From positions 51,137 to 115,136 of the forward strand of contig NZ_OEQB01000007.1 in NCBI RefSeq assembly GCF_900240295.1: a stretch of DNA of 64,000 nt, written 5' to 3'. The stretch is from Megasphaera vaginalis (ex Bordigoni et al. 2020) (GTDB lineage Bacteria; Bacillota; Negativicutes; Veillonellales; Megasphaeraceae). Of the stretch, positions 26,846-36,176 are shown piece by piece. Numbering within the stretch: the first letter of the stretch is position 1; every line of letters starts with the position of its first letter. The notes below the pieces were generated by a model. It had not been told where the DNA came from and made no database searches. It was given only the letters and a program-made list of their open reading frames with translations. The translations under genes were made by a program, and so were the position numbers.

Positions 26846-27445
26846 TCAGTCCCTCCCGCCTTGTGACTGCATCTGCAGCAAGTGAGCGTTGCGGTTCGTC
26901 ACGGTACCGGCATAGATCGTCTTGTGTTGTTCCAGCAAATGGAGAATTGTCATGTCGTACCCTGCCAGAACGCCTTCATCCAGACTGCGTGCCGTAATTT
27001 CTCGTAATGTCTCGACGCCTTCGAAATCGCGATTCTCCTCGATATAATCAGCCATGAAAATAATTTTTTCCAACAGCCCCATGGCCGCGGCGCCTGTCGT
27101 ATGATGGGCGATGGCTTTCAGAATATCGTCATCGTCGATCTGATACCGCTCCCTGGCGATCGTCGTCGCGGCATAACCGTGCAGCAGGCTGGCGGTCCGA
27201 AAAATCGTCTCCGGCAGCGTACGGCCGTACTCCTGCACAGCCAATCGCTGCATATCCGGCAACGGCAGTTCCTTTGCCGCGTCATGCAGCAGCCCGGCCG
27301 TTTCCGCTTTGTCCGCTGCGACGCCGTTGGCAAGTGCTAGCCGTCTCGCCGCGGCGGCGACGCCCAAGGTATGGCGATAGCGCCGGGGAGATAATGACTG
27401 CTGCAGTTCTTGGCGGATCCGTTCGTTTATTTCTTGTGTACACAT
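26846..27445 (-). CDS. yqeK: HD-domain Ap4A hydrolase (symmetrical), YqeK
   Basis: 199 residues of HD superfamily: RRYRHTLGVAAAARRLA (first His), GLLHDAAKELP (HD pair, about 71-72), LLHGYAATTIARERY and IAHHTTGAAAMGLLEKIIFMADYIEENRDFEGV. YqeK proteins cleave diadenosine tetraphosphate to two ADP. It overlaps the end of nadD by 19 bases, as in many Firmicutes. Confidence 0.93.
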   Translation of the reverse strand: MCTQEINERIRQELQQSLSPRRYRHTLGVAAAARRLALANGVAADKAETAGLLHDAAKELPLPDMQRLAVQEYGRTLPETIFRTASLLHGYAATTIARERYQIDDDDILKAIAHHTTGAAAMGLLEKIIFMADYIEENRDFEGVETLREITARSLDEGVLAGYDMTILHLLEQHKTIYAGTVTNRNAHLLQMQSQGGRD

Positions 27446-28044
27446 TGATATACTCCGTTTTTATAAATGAAATCAGCAACGTTATCGGGAATCATATAGC
27501 GGACGGATAAGCCCGCCTGCAGGCGGCGCCGCACTTCTGTCGAAGAGATTTCCAATTCCGGCACCGCCAGAGGAATAATCTTGCAGCCGAGATCACCGTA
27601 CTTGGTAATGATCGGCGCAATCTCTTCCGTACCGTCCGGCCGTGAAGCACCGACAAAATAGCAAAGGCGAAGGACGTCTTCCGGCTTGTGCCAATTAGGC
27701 AGATCGTGGATCGTATCGGTTCCGGAAATGAAATAAAGTCCGCTGTCCTTGCCGTATACGGTTCGCAGCAGTCGCAGCGTATCGACTGTATAAGACGGCC
27801 CTTTTCTGCGAATCTCCATGTCGCTTACGACAAAGTGGGGATTGCTGTCGACGGCAAGGCGCACCATGGCCAGGCGCTCCTCCGCAGTCGCACCGCAAAT
27901 ATCCTTATTCGGCGTCGCATAAGAGGGGATGAAGAGAATGCGGTCCAGATGCAGCTGCTGGCGCGCTTCCTCGGCAATCAGCAAATGTCCGAAATGAATC
28001 GGATTGAACGTTCCTCCCATGATTCCCAATCTGGTGGTTTCCAT
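27427..28044 (-). CDS. nadD: Nicotinate-nucleotide adenylyltransferase
   Basis: 205 residues. The nucleotidyltransferase motif GGTFNPIHFGHL (about 10-21) and the C-terminal ISSTEVRRRL-type motif (EISSTEVRRRLQAGL) are both present. It makes deamido-NAD from nicotinate mononucleotide and ATP. It lies between proA (with a possible small gene between them) and yqeK. Confidence 0.96.
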   Translation of the reverse strand: METTRLGIMGGTFNPIHFGHLLIAEEARQQLHLDRILFIPSYATPNKDICGATAEERLAMVRLAVDSNPHFVVSDMEIRRKGPSYTVDTLRLLRTVYGKDSGLYFISGTDTIHDLPNWHKPEDVLRLCYFVGASRPDGTEEIAPIITKYGDLGCKIIPLAVPELEISSTEVRRRLQAGLSVRYMIPDNVADFIYKNGVYQCVHKK

Positions 28045-28192
28045 AATAAAAATAAATTCCTCCCCAAACGACGGCCAAAACTAAGCCGTAAAGAATCAGA
28101 AAGATCAAGTAATGCTTATACTCATAACGGGTCTTCGGCGCCGCCGCATATTGCCGCAGAGTCCGCCAATAACCGCGCAGGAGCCGGATCAT
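27905..28192 (-). CDS. Possible small single-pass membrane protein
   Basis: 95 codons opening with an ATG that overlaps the proA stop (ATGA). The first 62 residues contain a basic start (MIRLLRGYWRTLRQYAAAPKTRYEYKHY is the cytoplasmic part) and one strong helix (LIFLILYGLVLAVVWGGIYFYY). The remainder runs over the nadD start in another frame and looks like a shadow. It would fill the otherwise empty 145 bases between proA and nadD. The large overlap with nadD argues against it, or suggests a truncated form. No family is recognised. Confidence 0.4.
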   Translation of the reverse strand: MIRLLRGYWRTLRQYAAAPKTRYEYKHYLIFLILYGLVLAVVWGGIYFYYGNHQIGNHGRNVQSDSFRTFADCRGSAPAAASGPHSLHPLLCDAE

Positions 28193-29439
28193 ACACGAAT
28201 CTGCCCCTGACCGCGGATGTTGTATTTATACGTCAGCAAGGCCTGCAATCCCATCGGCCCGCGCACGTGCAGCTTCTGCGTGCTGATGCCGATTTCCGCA
28301 CCGAACCCGAATTCGAAACCGTCAGTAAATCGCGTCGACGCATTGACATAAACGGCGGCCGAATCGACGCGACGGAGAAAGGCTTCAGCCACCTCCGCAT
28401 TGTCCGTCACGATGCAGTCCGAATGGTGAGTGCCGTATCGGTTGATATGTTCCACTGCTTCTTCAAAGGAATCGACGATCTTGACGGACATGATCAGCGC
28501 ATTATATTCCGTATGCCACGCGTCTTCGCCGGCAATAGCGATCGCGGCGTCAAGGGAACGGCTTCGCCCGTCGCCGCGCATTTCGACGCCGTCTGCCGTC
28601 AACAGCGGCACCAGCTTCCGCAACGCTTCTTTGGCAATCTCGCGGTGCAGCAGCAACGTTTCCATGGAATTGCACGTAGAGGGACGGGAAATCTTGGCAT
28701 TTTCAACGATTCGGGCCGCCATGTCAAGATCGGCGGCTGCATCGACGTAAACGTGGCAGATACCGCTTCCTGTCTCGATGACGGGAACCGTCGCCGTATC
28801 AACGACCATCCGGATCAAACCGGCGCCGCCGCGGGGAATGGCCAGGTCTATATATGCGCGCAGCGTCAGAAGTTCCCGGACCAGCGCCCGATCGGTGTTC
28901 TCCAGCATTGCCAGCCCGGTCCGCGGCAGGCCGGCACGCTGCAGACTTTCCTGCAATACCGCCGCCAGCGCCAAATTGGAACGAATCGCCTCGCTGCCGC
29001 CGCGCAGAATGCAGGCGTTACCGGTCTTAAGGCAAAGGGCCGCGGCATCGACGGTGACATTGGGACGGGACTCGAAAATAATGGCAATAACGCCGAGGGG
29101 CACGGCAACGCGTTCAATCTGCAAGCCGTTCGGCCGCTCCCAGGCGGCAAGCTGCGCACCTGTCGGATCCGGTAACGCGGCAACTTGCCGCACACCGTCA
29201 GCCATATCACGGATCCGGGCCGCCGTCAGGGTCAGGCGATCCAGCATAGCCGGCGCCATACCTTTTCCCTCAACTTGCAGCACGTCTTCTCTGTTTGCCG
29301 CCAAAATCAGTTCCGTTTCCGCTTCCAATGCTGCCGCCATATAAGACAGCGCCCTGTTTTTTTCTTCTTCACTTGCCAGTGCCAGGATAGCGGCTGCCGC
29401 CTGCGCCTGTTTGGCCTTTTCCAGTACTTCAGATGCCAT
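28189..29439 (-). CDS. proA: Gamma-glutamyl phosphate reductase
   Basis: 416 residues of the aldehyde-dehydrogenase fold. Visible features are VPLGVIAIIFESRPNVTVDAAALCLKTGNACILRGG (nucleotide-binding region), the catalytic Cys in SRPSTCNSMETLLLH (about 259) and FGFGAEIGISTQKLHVRGPMGL near the end. It reduces glutamyl-5-phosphate to glutamate semialdehyde, step two of proline synthesis. It follows proB by 19 bases. Confidence 0.96.
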   Translation of the reverse strand: MASEVLEKAKQAQAAAAILALASEEEKNRALSYMAAALEAETELILAANREDVLQVEGKGMAPAMLDRLTLTAARIRDMADGVRQVAALPDPTGAQLAAWERPNGLQIERVAVPLGVIAIIFESRPNVTVDAAALCLKTGNACILRGGSEAIRSNLALAAVLQESLQRAGLPRTGLAMLENTDRALVRELLTLRAYIDLAIPRGGAGLIRMVVDTATVPVIETGSGICHVYVDAAADLDMAARIVENAKISRPSTCNSMETLLLHREIAKEALRKLVPLLTADGVEMRGDGRSRSLDAAIAIAGEDAWHTEYNALIMSVKIVDSFEEAVEHINRYGTHHSDCIVTDNAEVAEAFLRRVDSAAVYVNASTRFTDGFEFGFGAEIGISTQKLHVRGPMGLQALLTYKYNIRGQGQIRV

Positions 29440-29458
29440 GGGAGAAAACCCCTTTCTC

Positions 29459-30586
29459 TTATATGGCCACGAGGTTGTCGCGATGAATCACTTCATCGTA
29501 AAGACCGTCGTAGCCTAAAATCGCGCTTATCTCTTCCGTCTTCTTGCCCTTAATCGCCGCGATGGAACTGCTGTCATAATTGACAATGCCTTTGGCAATC
29601 GTAATCCCTTCACAAACGACGGCGACGATATCGCCTTCACAAAAGTCGCCTTCAATCCGGCAAATACCGACGGGAAGGAGACTGGCGCCCTTATAAACGA
29701 TAGCGTTACGACAACCTTCGTCGACAATTAATGTCCCCTGTGCCTTGCCGCCGGAAAGCAACCATCGTTTGCGGCTATGTAAATGGGACTCCTTAGCTTT
29801 GAACCAAGTTCCTACCGGTTCACCGGCGCAAATCCGGCGAATGACGCCGTCTTCACTGCCGGAAGCGATGACCATATCGGCCTCGGCCGAGGTCGCCATG
29901 GCCGCAGCTTTGATTTTCGTGTACATGCCGCCTGTTCCGAAAACGCTCCCGGCGCCGCCGGCAATATCATAAAAATGTTTGTCGATTTCTTCAACGACGC
30001 GAATAATCTGCGCGCCCTTGTCATGTTGCGGATTGGACGTATACAAGCCGTCCACGTCGGAGAGGAGAATCAGTAAGTCGGCGTCAATAATACTGCTCAC
30101 CATCGCCGCTAACGTATCGTTGTCGCCGATCTTGAATTCGTCGACGGCGACGACATCGTTTTCATTGATGATCGGAATAATATGCATGTCGATCATCGTC
30201 AACAACGTATTGCGGGAATGCATGAATTTGCTTCTGTCCTGTGCGTCCATGCGTGTCAGCAATACTTGTCCCGCAATCTGCCCGTATTCGCGAAACAGCT
30301 TTTCATACGTATGCATCAATAAGCCCTGCCCGACAGCGGCAAGCGCTTGCTTTCTGCGTATTTCCTTAGGTCGCTCCGAAAGGCCCAGCGAGGCCATGCC
30401 GGCGCTGACGGCAGCGGAAGAAACGAGGATCATTTCCCGACCGGAATTGGCCAGATCGGCAATTTCCCGCACCAACTGTTCCATACGGTGATAATTCAAT
30501 TTTCCCGTCGCATATGTCAAGGAGCTGGAGCCGATCTTGACGACGACTCTTTTTTTGCCGGCAAACGCGGCTTCTCGTTCCGTCAT
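29459..30586 (-). CDS. proB: Glutamate 5-kinase
   Basis: 375 residues. The amino acid kinase domain comes first (VVVKIGSSSLTYATGKL; IPIINENDVVAVDEFKIGDNDTLAAMVSSIIDADLLILLSDVDGLYTSNP). A C-terminal PUA domain follows (about 275-350), as in the long bacterial form. It phosphorylates glutamate, the first step to proline, and is usually proline-inhibited. The start is set at ATG 30586, ten bases after AGGA; the GTG at 30595 directly abuts that site. It follows yhbY with a 12-base gap. Confidence 0.95.
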   Translation of the reverse strand: MTEREAAFAGKKRVVVKIGSSSLTYATGKLNYHRMEQLVREIADLANSGREMILVSSAAVSAGMASLGLSERPKEIRRKQALAAVGQGLLMHTYEKLFREYGQIAGQVLLTRMDAQDRSKFMHSRNTLLTMIDMHIIPIINENDVVAVDEFKIGDNDTLAAMVSSIIDADLLILLSDVDGLYTSNPQHDKGAQIIRVVEEIDKHFYDIAGGAGSVFGTGGMYTKIKAAAMATSAEADMVIASGSEDGVIRRICAGEPVGTWFKAKESHLHSRKRWLLSGGKAQGTLIVDEGCRNAIVYKGASLLPVGICRIEGDFCEGDIVAVVCEGITIAKGIVNYDSSSIAAIKGKKTEEISAILGYDGLYDEVIHRDNLVAI

Positions 30587-30598
30587 GAGAAACACATC

Positions 30599-30892
30599 CT
30601 AGTTTTTGATAAATGCAAAGTGAGACTTTTCTTTCTTCTTTTTGAACAGAACGCCGTAGTGGCCGATGACCTGTACCAGTTCGGCGCCCAACATATCCGC
30701 CAGCGTTTGCATCGTTTCCTTCGTATCCAAAGCCGCGTTGTTCAAAACATGGGCTTTGATCAGCTCGCGCGCCGACAATGCCGCTCTGGCACTATCGATA
30801 ACGGGATTGCTCAAACCCTCCTTGCCGATCTGTACGACTGACGGCAGTTGACTTGCCAGCGCTTTTAACGCCTGTTTATCTTTTCCTGTCAC
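30599..30892 (-). CDS. yhbY: CRM-domain ribosome assembly RNA-binding protein YhbY
   Basis: 97 residues: LKALASQLPSVVQIGKEGLSNPVIDSARAALSARELIKAHVLNN and MLGAELVQVIGHYGVLFKKKKEKS match the CRS1/YhbY domain with its GxxG-type loop (IGKEGLS). It binds pre-50S ribosomal particles. The GTG start has AAAGGAG upstream. Its position between obgE and proB is the common Negativicutes order. Confidence 0.94.
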   Translation of the reverse strand: MTGKDKQALKALASQLPSVVQIGKEGLSNPVIDSARAALSARELIKAHVLNNAALDTKETMQTLADMLGAELVQVIGHYGVLFKKKKEKSHFAFIKN

Positions 30893-30908
30893 AGTATCGC
30901 TCCTTTAC

Positions 30909-32180
30909 TCACTGACGATATTCAAATTCCATCGTGTAAATGCGGACCGTATCGCCTTCCTGAATTCCCTTTTCCTTTAACAGCTTATCCAGCTCCATGT
31001 AGCGCCAGATTCGTTGGAAACGGCGCAGCGACTGGTCGTCGTCAAAATTCGTCATCGCCACCAACCGTTCAATGCGCATGCCGGTAATCACGAATGCGCC
31101 GTCGTCAGCCCGCGTGATTTCAAAATCGGGTTTTTCCGCCGCTTTATAAACGACTTCATCACTGTTGTCGTCCGCCTCGGGAACGTATTCCTGAATCAAC
31201 GTCCAGACCCGTTCCAAAAGACTGTCCAGTCCTTCGCCGGTCAGCGCGCAGATCGGATACACTTCGCGTCCTTGCGCCGCCATATAGGCTTGCAGCTTTT
31301 CCAGATTTCCGGACTCGCCGAGCAGATCGACCTTATTGGCGGCGATGATCTGCAGCTTCTTCGCCAACTTCTCGCTGTACCTGGCCAATTCGCCGTTGAT
31401 TTTTTCATAATCGTCAATAGGATCGCGGCCCTCCGTCCCCGAAACGTCGAGAACATGGACTAAGACCTTCGTCCGCTCAATATGCCGTAAAAAGTCATGT
31501 CCCAGGCCGACGCCTTCGCTGGCCCCGTCGATCAGTCCGGGAATATCCGCCATGACGAAACTGCGCTGATCCGACAGATAAACGACGCCGAGGATCGGAT
31601 TCAACGTCGTAAAATGGTACGCCGCCACTTCCGGCTGCGCCGCCGATACTTTGCGAAGAATGCTGGACTTGCCCACGCTGGGGTACCCGAGGAGGCCGAC
31701 GTCGGCCAGCACTTTCAACTCCAGACGCAACCAGCGTTCCGTGCCGGGTTCGCCTTTTTCGGCAAACGTCGGCGTTCTGTTGGCGCTGGTGCGGAAATGG
31801 TAATTGCCGCGGCCGCCGCGACCGCCCTTGGCAACGACAACCTGCTGTCCGTCACGGCTCAAGTCGGCCATCACCGCACCGGTAGCTTCATCCCTTACGA
31901 TCGTGCCGACAGGCACGGTGATCAACAAATCGTCAGCATCGCGGCCGAACTTGTTGCTTCCCTGTCCTTTGCCGCCCGGTTTCGCCTTGAAAAGACGGCG
32001 ATAACGGAAATCGACAAGGGTATTGACGTTTCTGTCGGCAACGAGGATGACGTTTCCGCCCTGACCGCCGTCGCCGCCGTTCGGTCCGCCTTTGGGCACG
32101 AATTTTTCGTGACGGAAACTGCTCATACCGTCACCGCCCTTGCCGGATTGTACAAAAATTCTGGCTCTATCAATAAACAT
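30909..32180 (-). CDS. obgE: GTPase ObgE/CgtA
   Basis: 423 residues. An N-terminal glycine-rich Obg fold (MFIDRARIFVQSGKGGDG...) is followed by a GTPase domain with GYPSVGKSSIL (G1), DIPGLIDGASEGVGLG (G3) and NKVD (G4), then a C-terminal OCT domain (IERLVAMTNFDDDQSLRRFQRIWRYMELDKLLKEKGIQEGDTV). It acts in late 50S subunit assembly. The start at 32180 has a double GGAGAAGGAG site; in-frame codons further upstream belong to the leader. Confidence 0.96.
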   Translation of the reverse strand: MFIDRARIFVQSGKGGDGMSSFRHEKFVPKGGPNGGDGGQGGNVILVADRNVNTLVDFRYRRLFKAKPGGKGQGSNKFGRDADDLLITVPVGTIVRDEATGAVMADLSRDGQQVVVAKGGRGGRGNYHFRTSANRTPTFAEKGEPGTERWLRLELKVLADVGLLGYPSVGKSSILRKVSAAQPEVAAYHFTTLNPILGVVYLSDQRSFVMADIPGLIDGASEGVGLGHDFLRHIERTKVLVHVLDVSGTEGRDPIDDYEKINGELARYSEKLAKKLQIIAANKVDLLGESGNLEKLQAYMAAQGREVYPICALTGEGLDSLLERVWTLIQEYVPEADDNSDEVVYKAAEKPDFEITRADDGAFVITGMRIERLVAMTNFDDDQSLRRFQRIWRYMELDKLLKEKGIQEGDTVRIYTMEFEYRQ

Positions 32181-32207
32181 GCTGTTCTCCTTCTCCAATA
32201 CGCCAAA

Positions 32208-32235
32208 GAGACACAGCATCCATATACTATGTCTC
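32208..32235 (-). terminator. Possible weak terminator between ctpA and obgE
   Basis: A nine-pair hairpin (32208-32216 with 32227-32235, GAGACATAG/CTGTGTCTC on the minus strand), followed by only three T. It may reduce rather than stop read-through into obgE. Confidence 0.35.
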
Positions 32236-32252
32236 CTGTCTGGCTGTCCTCT

Positions 32253-33386
32253 CTATTGTACCAATAATTCCACCGCTTTATCAAACTGATAATCGCGCGT
32301 GTCGCCGTCGCGCAATTTTACTTCCACGTCGGGCACGACGCCGACGCCGTCGATTTCTCTGCCCTTGGCCGTTTTGTACTTGGCTACGGTAAGCTTCACG
32401 GCATCACTGCCGTCAACGGGGTAAACCCCCTGCACCGTGCCTTTGCCGTACGTCTTCACGCCGACAATCGTACCGAGACCCAAATCCTGTATATCGCCGG
32501 AAACAATTTCGGCGGCGCTGGCCGAATTCTCGTTGACCAGTACGACGAGAGGCAGGAGTTCTTCCTGTCCGTCCGTCTTCGTCACCTCTTCGGCGCCGTC
32601 ACGTTTCGTATACGAAACGACCGTCGTCCCGGCAGGCATGATATAGTTGGCAACAGCCGCTGCCTGATCGACCAGTCCGCCGGGATTGTTGCGCAGATCG
32701 AGGATAATGCGTTTCATCCCCTGGGACTTCAGTTTTTCATAAGTATCGCCGAATTCTTTTCCCGTATTTTCGCTGAAAGAAATGATCCGTATATAACCGA
32801 TATCGCTGTCCTTCACCATTTCGCCGGCCACCGTTTTCAATTGTATCCGGCGCCGCGTCAACGTATACTCCCGTGTTTCGGCGCCGCGCAAAACGGTTAA
32901 CGTCACGATGCTGTCCGCCTTGCCGCGAATTTTTTTGGATACCTCTTCCAACGGCAGTCCCGTCGTCTCGACGCCGTCAACGGCCATGATCAGATCGCCT
33001 CGCTGCAAACCGGCTTCTCCTGCAGGACTGTCATCGACGGTACCGGCGACCAGGACGCCTTTACCGCCGTCGCTGGCGGCGATATACACGCCGATGCCGG
33101 CATACGAAGCCTGCGTCTGTTCCGTAAACTGTTCCAGAACTTCACCGTCCAGATACAGGGAATGACGATCTTCCAAATCGGCCACAATCCCCTCCAGGGC
33201 TCCGGTCAAGAGTGATTCCTTATCGACGTTGCCGGCATAATACATCTCGACGATCTGAAACGTACGCAGCAGCTTGATCATTCCCCACGGCGTACCGATA
33301 AATTCATATGACAGGAGACAGAGCACCAACAGCGCGCCGGCAAAAACGGAAAGAATCCAGGCGCAGACTTTCACAAGAAATTTCAT
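32253..33386 (-). CDS. S41-family carboxy-terminal processing peptidase (CtpA-like)
   Basis: 377 residues. An N-terminal membrane helix or signal anchor (about 5-28) is followed by a PDZ domain (AGIGVYIAASDGGKGVLVAGTVDDSPAGEAGLQRGDLIMAVDGVET) and a serine protease domain. The nucleophile lies in NENSASAAEIVSGDIQD and the general base Lys in TYGKGTVQ. These enzymes clip periplasmic proteins and in several bacteria regulate peptidoglycan hydrolases. It follows the EnvC-like gene, making a ftsE-ftsX-envC-ctpA set. Confidence 0.94.
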   Translation of the reverse strand: MKFLVKVCAWILSVFAGALLVLCLLSYEFIGTPWGMIKLLRTFQIVEMYYAGNVDKESLLTGALEGIVADLEDRHSLYLDGEVLEQFTEQTQASYAGIGVYIAASDGGKGVLVAGTVDDSPAGEAGLQRGDLIMAVDGVETTGLPLEEVSKKIRGKADSIVTLTVLRGAETREYTLTRRRIQLKTVAGEMVKDSDIGYIRIISFSENTGKEFGDTYEKLKSQGMKRIILDLRNNPGGLVDQAAAVANYIMPAGTTVVSYTKRDGAEEVTKTDGQEELLPLVVLVNENSASAAEIVSGDIQDLGLGTIVGVKTYGKGTVQGVYPVDGSDAVKLTVAKYKTAKGREIDGVGVVPDVEVKLRDGDTRDYQFDKAVELLVQ

Positions 33387-33410
33387 TTCCCCCTTGTCCT
33401 TTCCCCTCTT

Positions 33411-34583
33411 TTATAAATATCCCATCGGATCAACGGGCTCTCCGCCGGAACGCACTTCAAAATGAACGTGAGGGCCTGTGGAATTTCCCGTCGAACCGGC
33501 ATAGGCAATGACCTCTCCCTTGGCAACGGACTGTCCCGCCGAGACGGCTAAGGACGAGTTATGACCGTAAACGGTCGATAACCCGTTTCCATGGTCGATA
33601 ATGACGGCATTACCGTAACCGCCGAGCCAATCGGCTTCGACGACGACGCCGGCGTCAGCCGCATGAACGGGCGTCCCTTCATCGACGCCGATATCGATGC
33701 CGGAATGGAAAATAGCACGCCCGAAGATCGGGTGGTTACGATAACCGAAGGGCGATGTGATCGGCCCGTTCACCGGCCAGATAAAGACGCCGGAACCGCT
33801 GACAGCCTGGAAGGAATCGGCAGTACCGCCGGCAGACGCTGCTGCGGCCCGATCGGCCTGACGCTGGCGCAGCATCGCGCCGATAGACTGCGAAGTGGCT
33901 TCCAATTCGGCCAGCGCCGCTTCTGCCGTCGCTTTGTCGGATTGCGCTTTTTCCAGCAACGCCTGCTGTTCGGCTTTCGTCTTTTCAATTTCAGCCTGTT
34001 TGGCTGCCGCATCGGCCTGCAACTGCTGCTGATGCGCCCGTTCCTCTTCCAGAACGGCTTTGGCTGCGGCAATACGGCTCCGTTCTTCCTTGATTGAAGA
34101 GATCAGCGACATGTCGGAAGAAATAACACGGCGCAATAATTCCACCCGATTAGCAAAATCATTGAAATCTTTCGCGCCGATAACGACATCAAGATAGTTG
34201 AGCTGGCCGTGCATATAAATGTCGCGCATCCGGCGGCTCAAAACGTTCTCCCGCGTCTTCAACCGCTCTTCCGCCTGAGCCATTTCCCGTTCGGCGTCGC
34301 CGATCTTTTTTTCTGTCGCCGTCAGTTCCGCCGTAATAGACTTATACGCGCTGACGGCGGCATCCAGACGCTCCTGAATGACGCGCAGTCGTTCAAAAAC
34401 GTCCGTAATGACACCTTCGGCGTCGCTCTTCTTCTGCTGCTGTACCGCCATCTGGCTCTGAACATCGGAAAGTTGATTTTGAAGATCCTCATCTTCAGCC
34501 AATGACAACACCGTAGGACTCAACAAGACGGCGGCGGCAAAAAGGGCAAGAAATTTTTTCGATTTATCTGTATAGTTCATCAT
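33411..34583 (-). CDS. EnvC-like murein hydrolase activator (coiled coil plus M23 domain)
   Basis: 390 residues. A signal peptide (to about residue 29) is followed by a long coiled coil (about 32-245) and a C-terminal LytM/M23 domain (SGVFIWPVNGPITSPFGYRNHPIFG...). The metal ligands of active M23 enzymes are largely present (HSGIDIGVDEGTPV; GPHVHFEV), so it may itself be an endopeptidase rather than only an activator. Encoded next to ftsEX, it is likely switched on by FtsX on the periplasmic side during cell separation. Confidence 0.92.
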   Translation of the reverse strand: MMNYTDKSKKFLALFAAAVLLSPTVLSLAEDEDLQNQLSDVQSQMAVQQQKKSDAEGVITDVFERLRVIQERLDAAVSAYKSITAELTATEKKIGDAEREMAQAEERLKTRENVLSRRMRDIYMHGQLNYLDVVIGAKDFNDFANRVELLRRVISSDMSLISSIKEERSRIAAAKAVLEEERAHQQQLQADAAAKQAEIEKTKAEQQALLEKAQSDKATAEAALAELEATSQSIGAMLRQRQADRAAAASAGGTADSFQAVSGSGVFIWPVNGPITSPFGYRNHPIFGRAIFHSGIDIGVDEGTPVHAADAGVVVEADWLGGYGNAVIIDHGNGLSTVYGHNSSLAVSAGQSVAKGEVIAYAGSTGNSTGPHVHFEVRSGGEPVDPMGYL

Positions 34584-34586
34584 TAC

Positions 34587-35474
34587 CTACACCTTCATAT
34601 ACCGTTTTAATGAAATTGTACTGCCTATGGCGCCGATGATCATGCTGATGAGCAAGAGCGAGCCGCCAAGCTGATAAATAAAGGGGTACATGCTGACCAG
34701 CGGCAAGAACGCCAGAGAGACGTGTACTTCCGTAAGGACGAAACGATAGAATTGAAACAGCGCCATATCGGCGATCAAACCGCCGATAAACCCTAACAAC
34801 AAGCCTTCAAGCAAAAAGGGCCAGCGAATAAACCAGTTTGTCGCGCCGACGTATTTCATGATAGCGATTTCGCGGCGTCGCGCGAAAACGGTAAGACGAA
34901 TCGTATTGGAAATGATAAAAAGCGTGGCGCAGGCCAGAAAAACGATCAGCGCAATGCCGCCCCAGCGAATAACGGTCGTGATCTGGAAGAGCTGTTCAAT
35001 GATTTCCTGCGCGTAATGCGTGCTTTCGACGCCGGGAATAGCCGCGGCTTTCTCGGCCGCCTTCTTTACCGCATCGGGATTGGAAAAGGTAATCTCATAT
35101 GACGTGGGCAGCGGATTTTTGCCGTCCAGTGCGTCCAAGATGCCCGGCTGATCTTTCATGCGTTCTTTTAACCGCTCCATGGCCTGATCTTTATTGGTAA
35201 ACGTAATTTCCTTGACATCGGATAATTGCTTCAGCTCCTTGCCGACAGCCATGACCTGATCCGTCGTCAAGCCGTCCTTCAGGTAAACGCTGATCTGCAC
35301 CTGACTTTCCAGATTTTCCGCAAAGTAATCGAGGTTGGCCGCCATCAGGGAAAAAAGCCCCAGAATAAAGAGGGCCAGCGCAACGGTGGCAATGGAGGCG
35401 ACAGACATGAAGCTGTTGCGCCAAAAAGAGGTCAGCGCCTCGGAAATATAATATCGCATCGTTCTAATCTTCAT
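34587..35474 (-). CDS. ftsX: Cell-division ABC transporter-like permease FtsX
   Basis: 295 residues with four membrane helices (first about 22-44, the rest about 165-290) and a large extracytoplasmic loop between the first two. The family start MRYYISEALTSFWRNSFMSVASIATVALALFILG is clear. With FtsE it transmits an ATP-driven signal to the peptidoglycan hydrolase system. The start is set at 35474, with GAGGGGGG seven bases upstream; it overlaps ftsE by 11 bases. Confidence 0.95.
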   Translation of the reverse strand: MKIRTMRYYISEALTSFWRNSFMSVASIATVALALFILGLFSLMAANLDYFAENLESQVQISVYLKDGLTTDQVMAVGKELKQLSDVKEITFTNKDQAMERLKERMKDQPGILDALDGKNPLPTSYEITFSNPDAVKKAAEKAAAIPGVESTHYAQEIIEQLFQITTVIRWGGIALIVFLACATLFIISNTIRLTVFARRREIAIMKYVGATNWFIRWPFLLEGLLLGFIGGLIADMALFQFYRFVLTEVHVSLAFLPLVSMYPFIYQLGGSLLLISMIIGAIGSTISLKRYMKV

Positions 35475-36150
35475 CGCCGTACCCCCCTCGCTGTTCGTCG
35501 CGAACAAGGGAACCGTCAACGATTTCCAGGACGCGTTTATTCATCATGTCAACCATTTGCTTATCATGGGTGACCATGACGACAGTCGTGCCCATGTGAT
35601 TGATTTTTCTGAAAATATCCATAATATCCTTTGATGTATCGGGGTCCAGATTTCCTGTCGGTTCGTCGGCAATCAGCAACAGCGGCCTGTTGACGATAGC
35701 CCGGGCGATGGCAATGCGCTGTTGTTCGCCGCCGCTGAGATTATTCGGCAGTTCGTCAGCTTTGCCGGCAAGACCGACCAGATCGAGGACGTTGCGTACA
35801 CGTTCTTTAATGATCTTCCGCGGCGTTTCGATGACCTCCATGGCAAAGGCGACATTTTCCGCCGCCGTCTTATTCGGCAGAAGTCGGAAATCTTGAAAGA
35901 CGATGCCCAGCCGCCGCCGCAAATAGGGCACGCGGCTTTTTTTCAGTTTATTGACCGTCGTACCGTCAACGATGACAGAACCTTCCGTCGGCAGCTCTTC
36001 GTGCGACAGCAGCTTGATAAAGGTCGATTTACCGGCGCCGCTGGCGCCGACGACAAAAACGAATTCCCCTTTTTCGATATGCGTCGATACATGGCTGAGC
36101 GCCACGGAACCGTTGTCATAGATTTTCGATACATCATTAAAATAAATCAT
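35464..36150 (-). CDS. ftsE: Cell-division ATP-binding protein FtsE
   Basis: 228 residues of ABC ATPase: Walker [10 protein letters not shown] (about 36-44), signature [15 protein letters not shown] (about 138), Walker [13 protein letters not shown] (about 160). The N-terminal [22 protein letters not shown] is typical of FtsE. It pairs with FtsX encoded next. Confidence 0.96.
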   Translation of the reverse strand: MIYFNDVSKIYDNGSVALSHVSTHIEKGEFVFVVGASGAGKSTFIKLLSHEELPTEGSVIVDGTTVNKLKKSRVPYLRRRLGIVFQDFRLLPNKTAAENVAFAMEVIETPRKIIKERVRNVLDLVGLAGKADELPNNLSGGEQQRIAIARAIVNRPLLLIADEPTGNLDPDTSKDIMDIFRKINHMGTTVVMVTHDKQMVDMMNKRVLEIVDGSLVRDEQRGGYGDED

Positions 36151-36176
36151 GAATACCCTCTTTTCAACAAATTACC

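Noticed and set aside
27688..29175. Long plus-strand open frame opposite proA and nadD
   Set aside because: It crosses two well-supported minus-strand genes and shows no protein family features.
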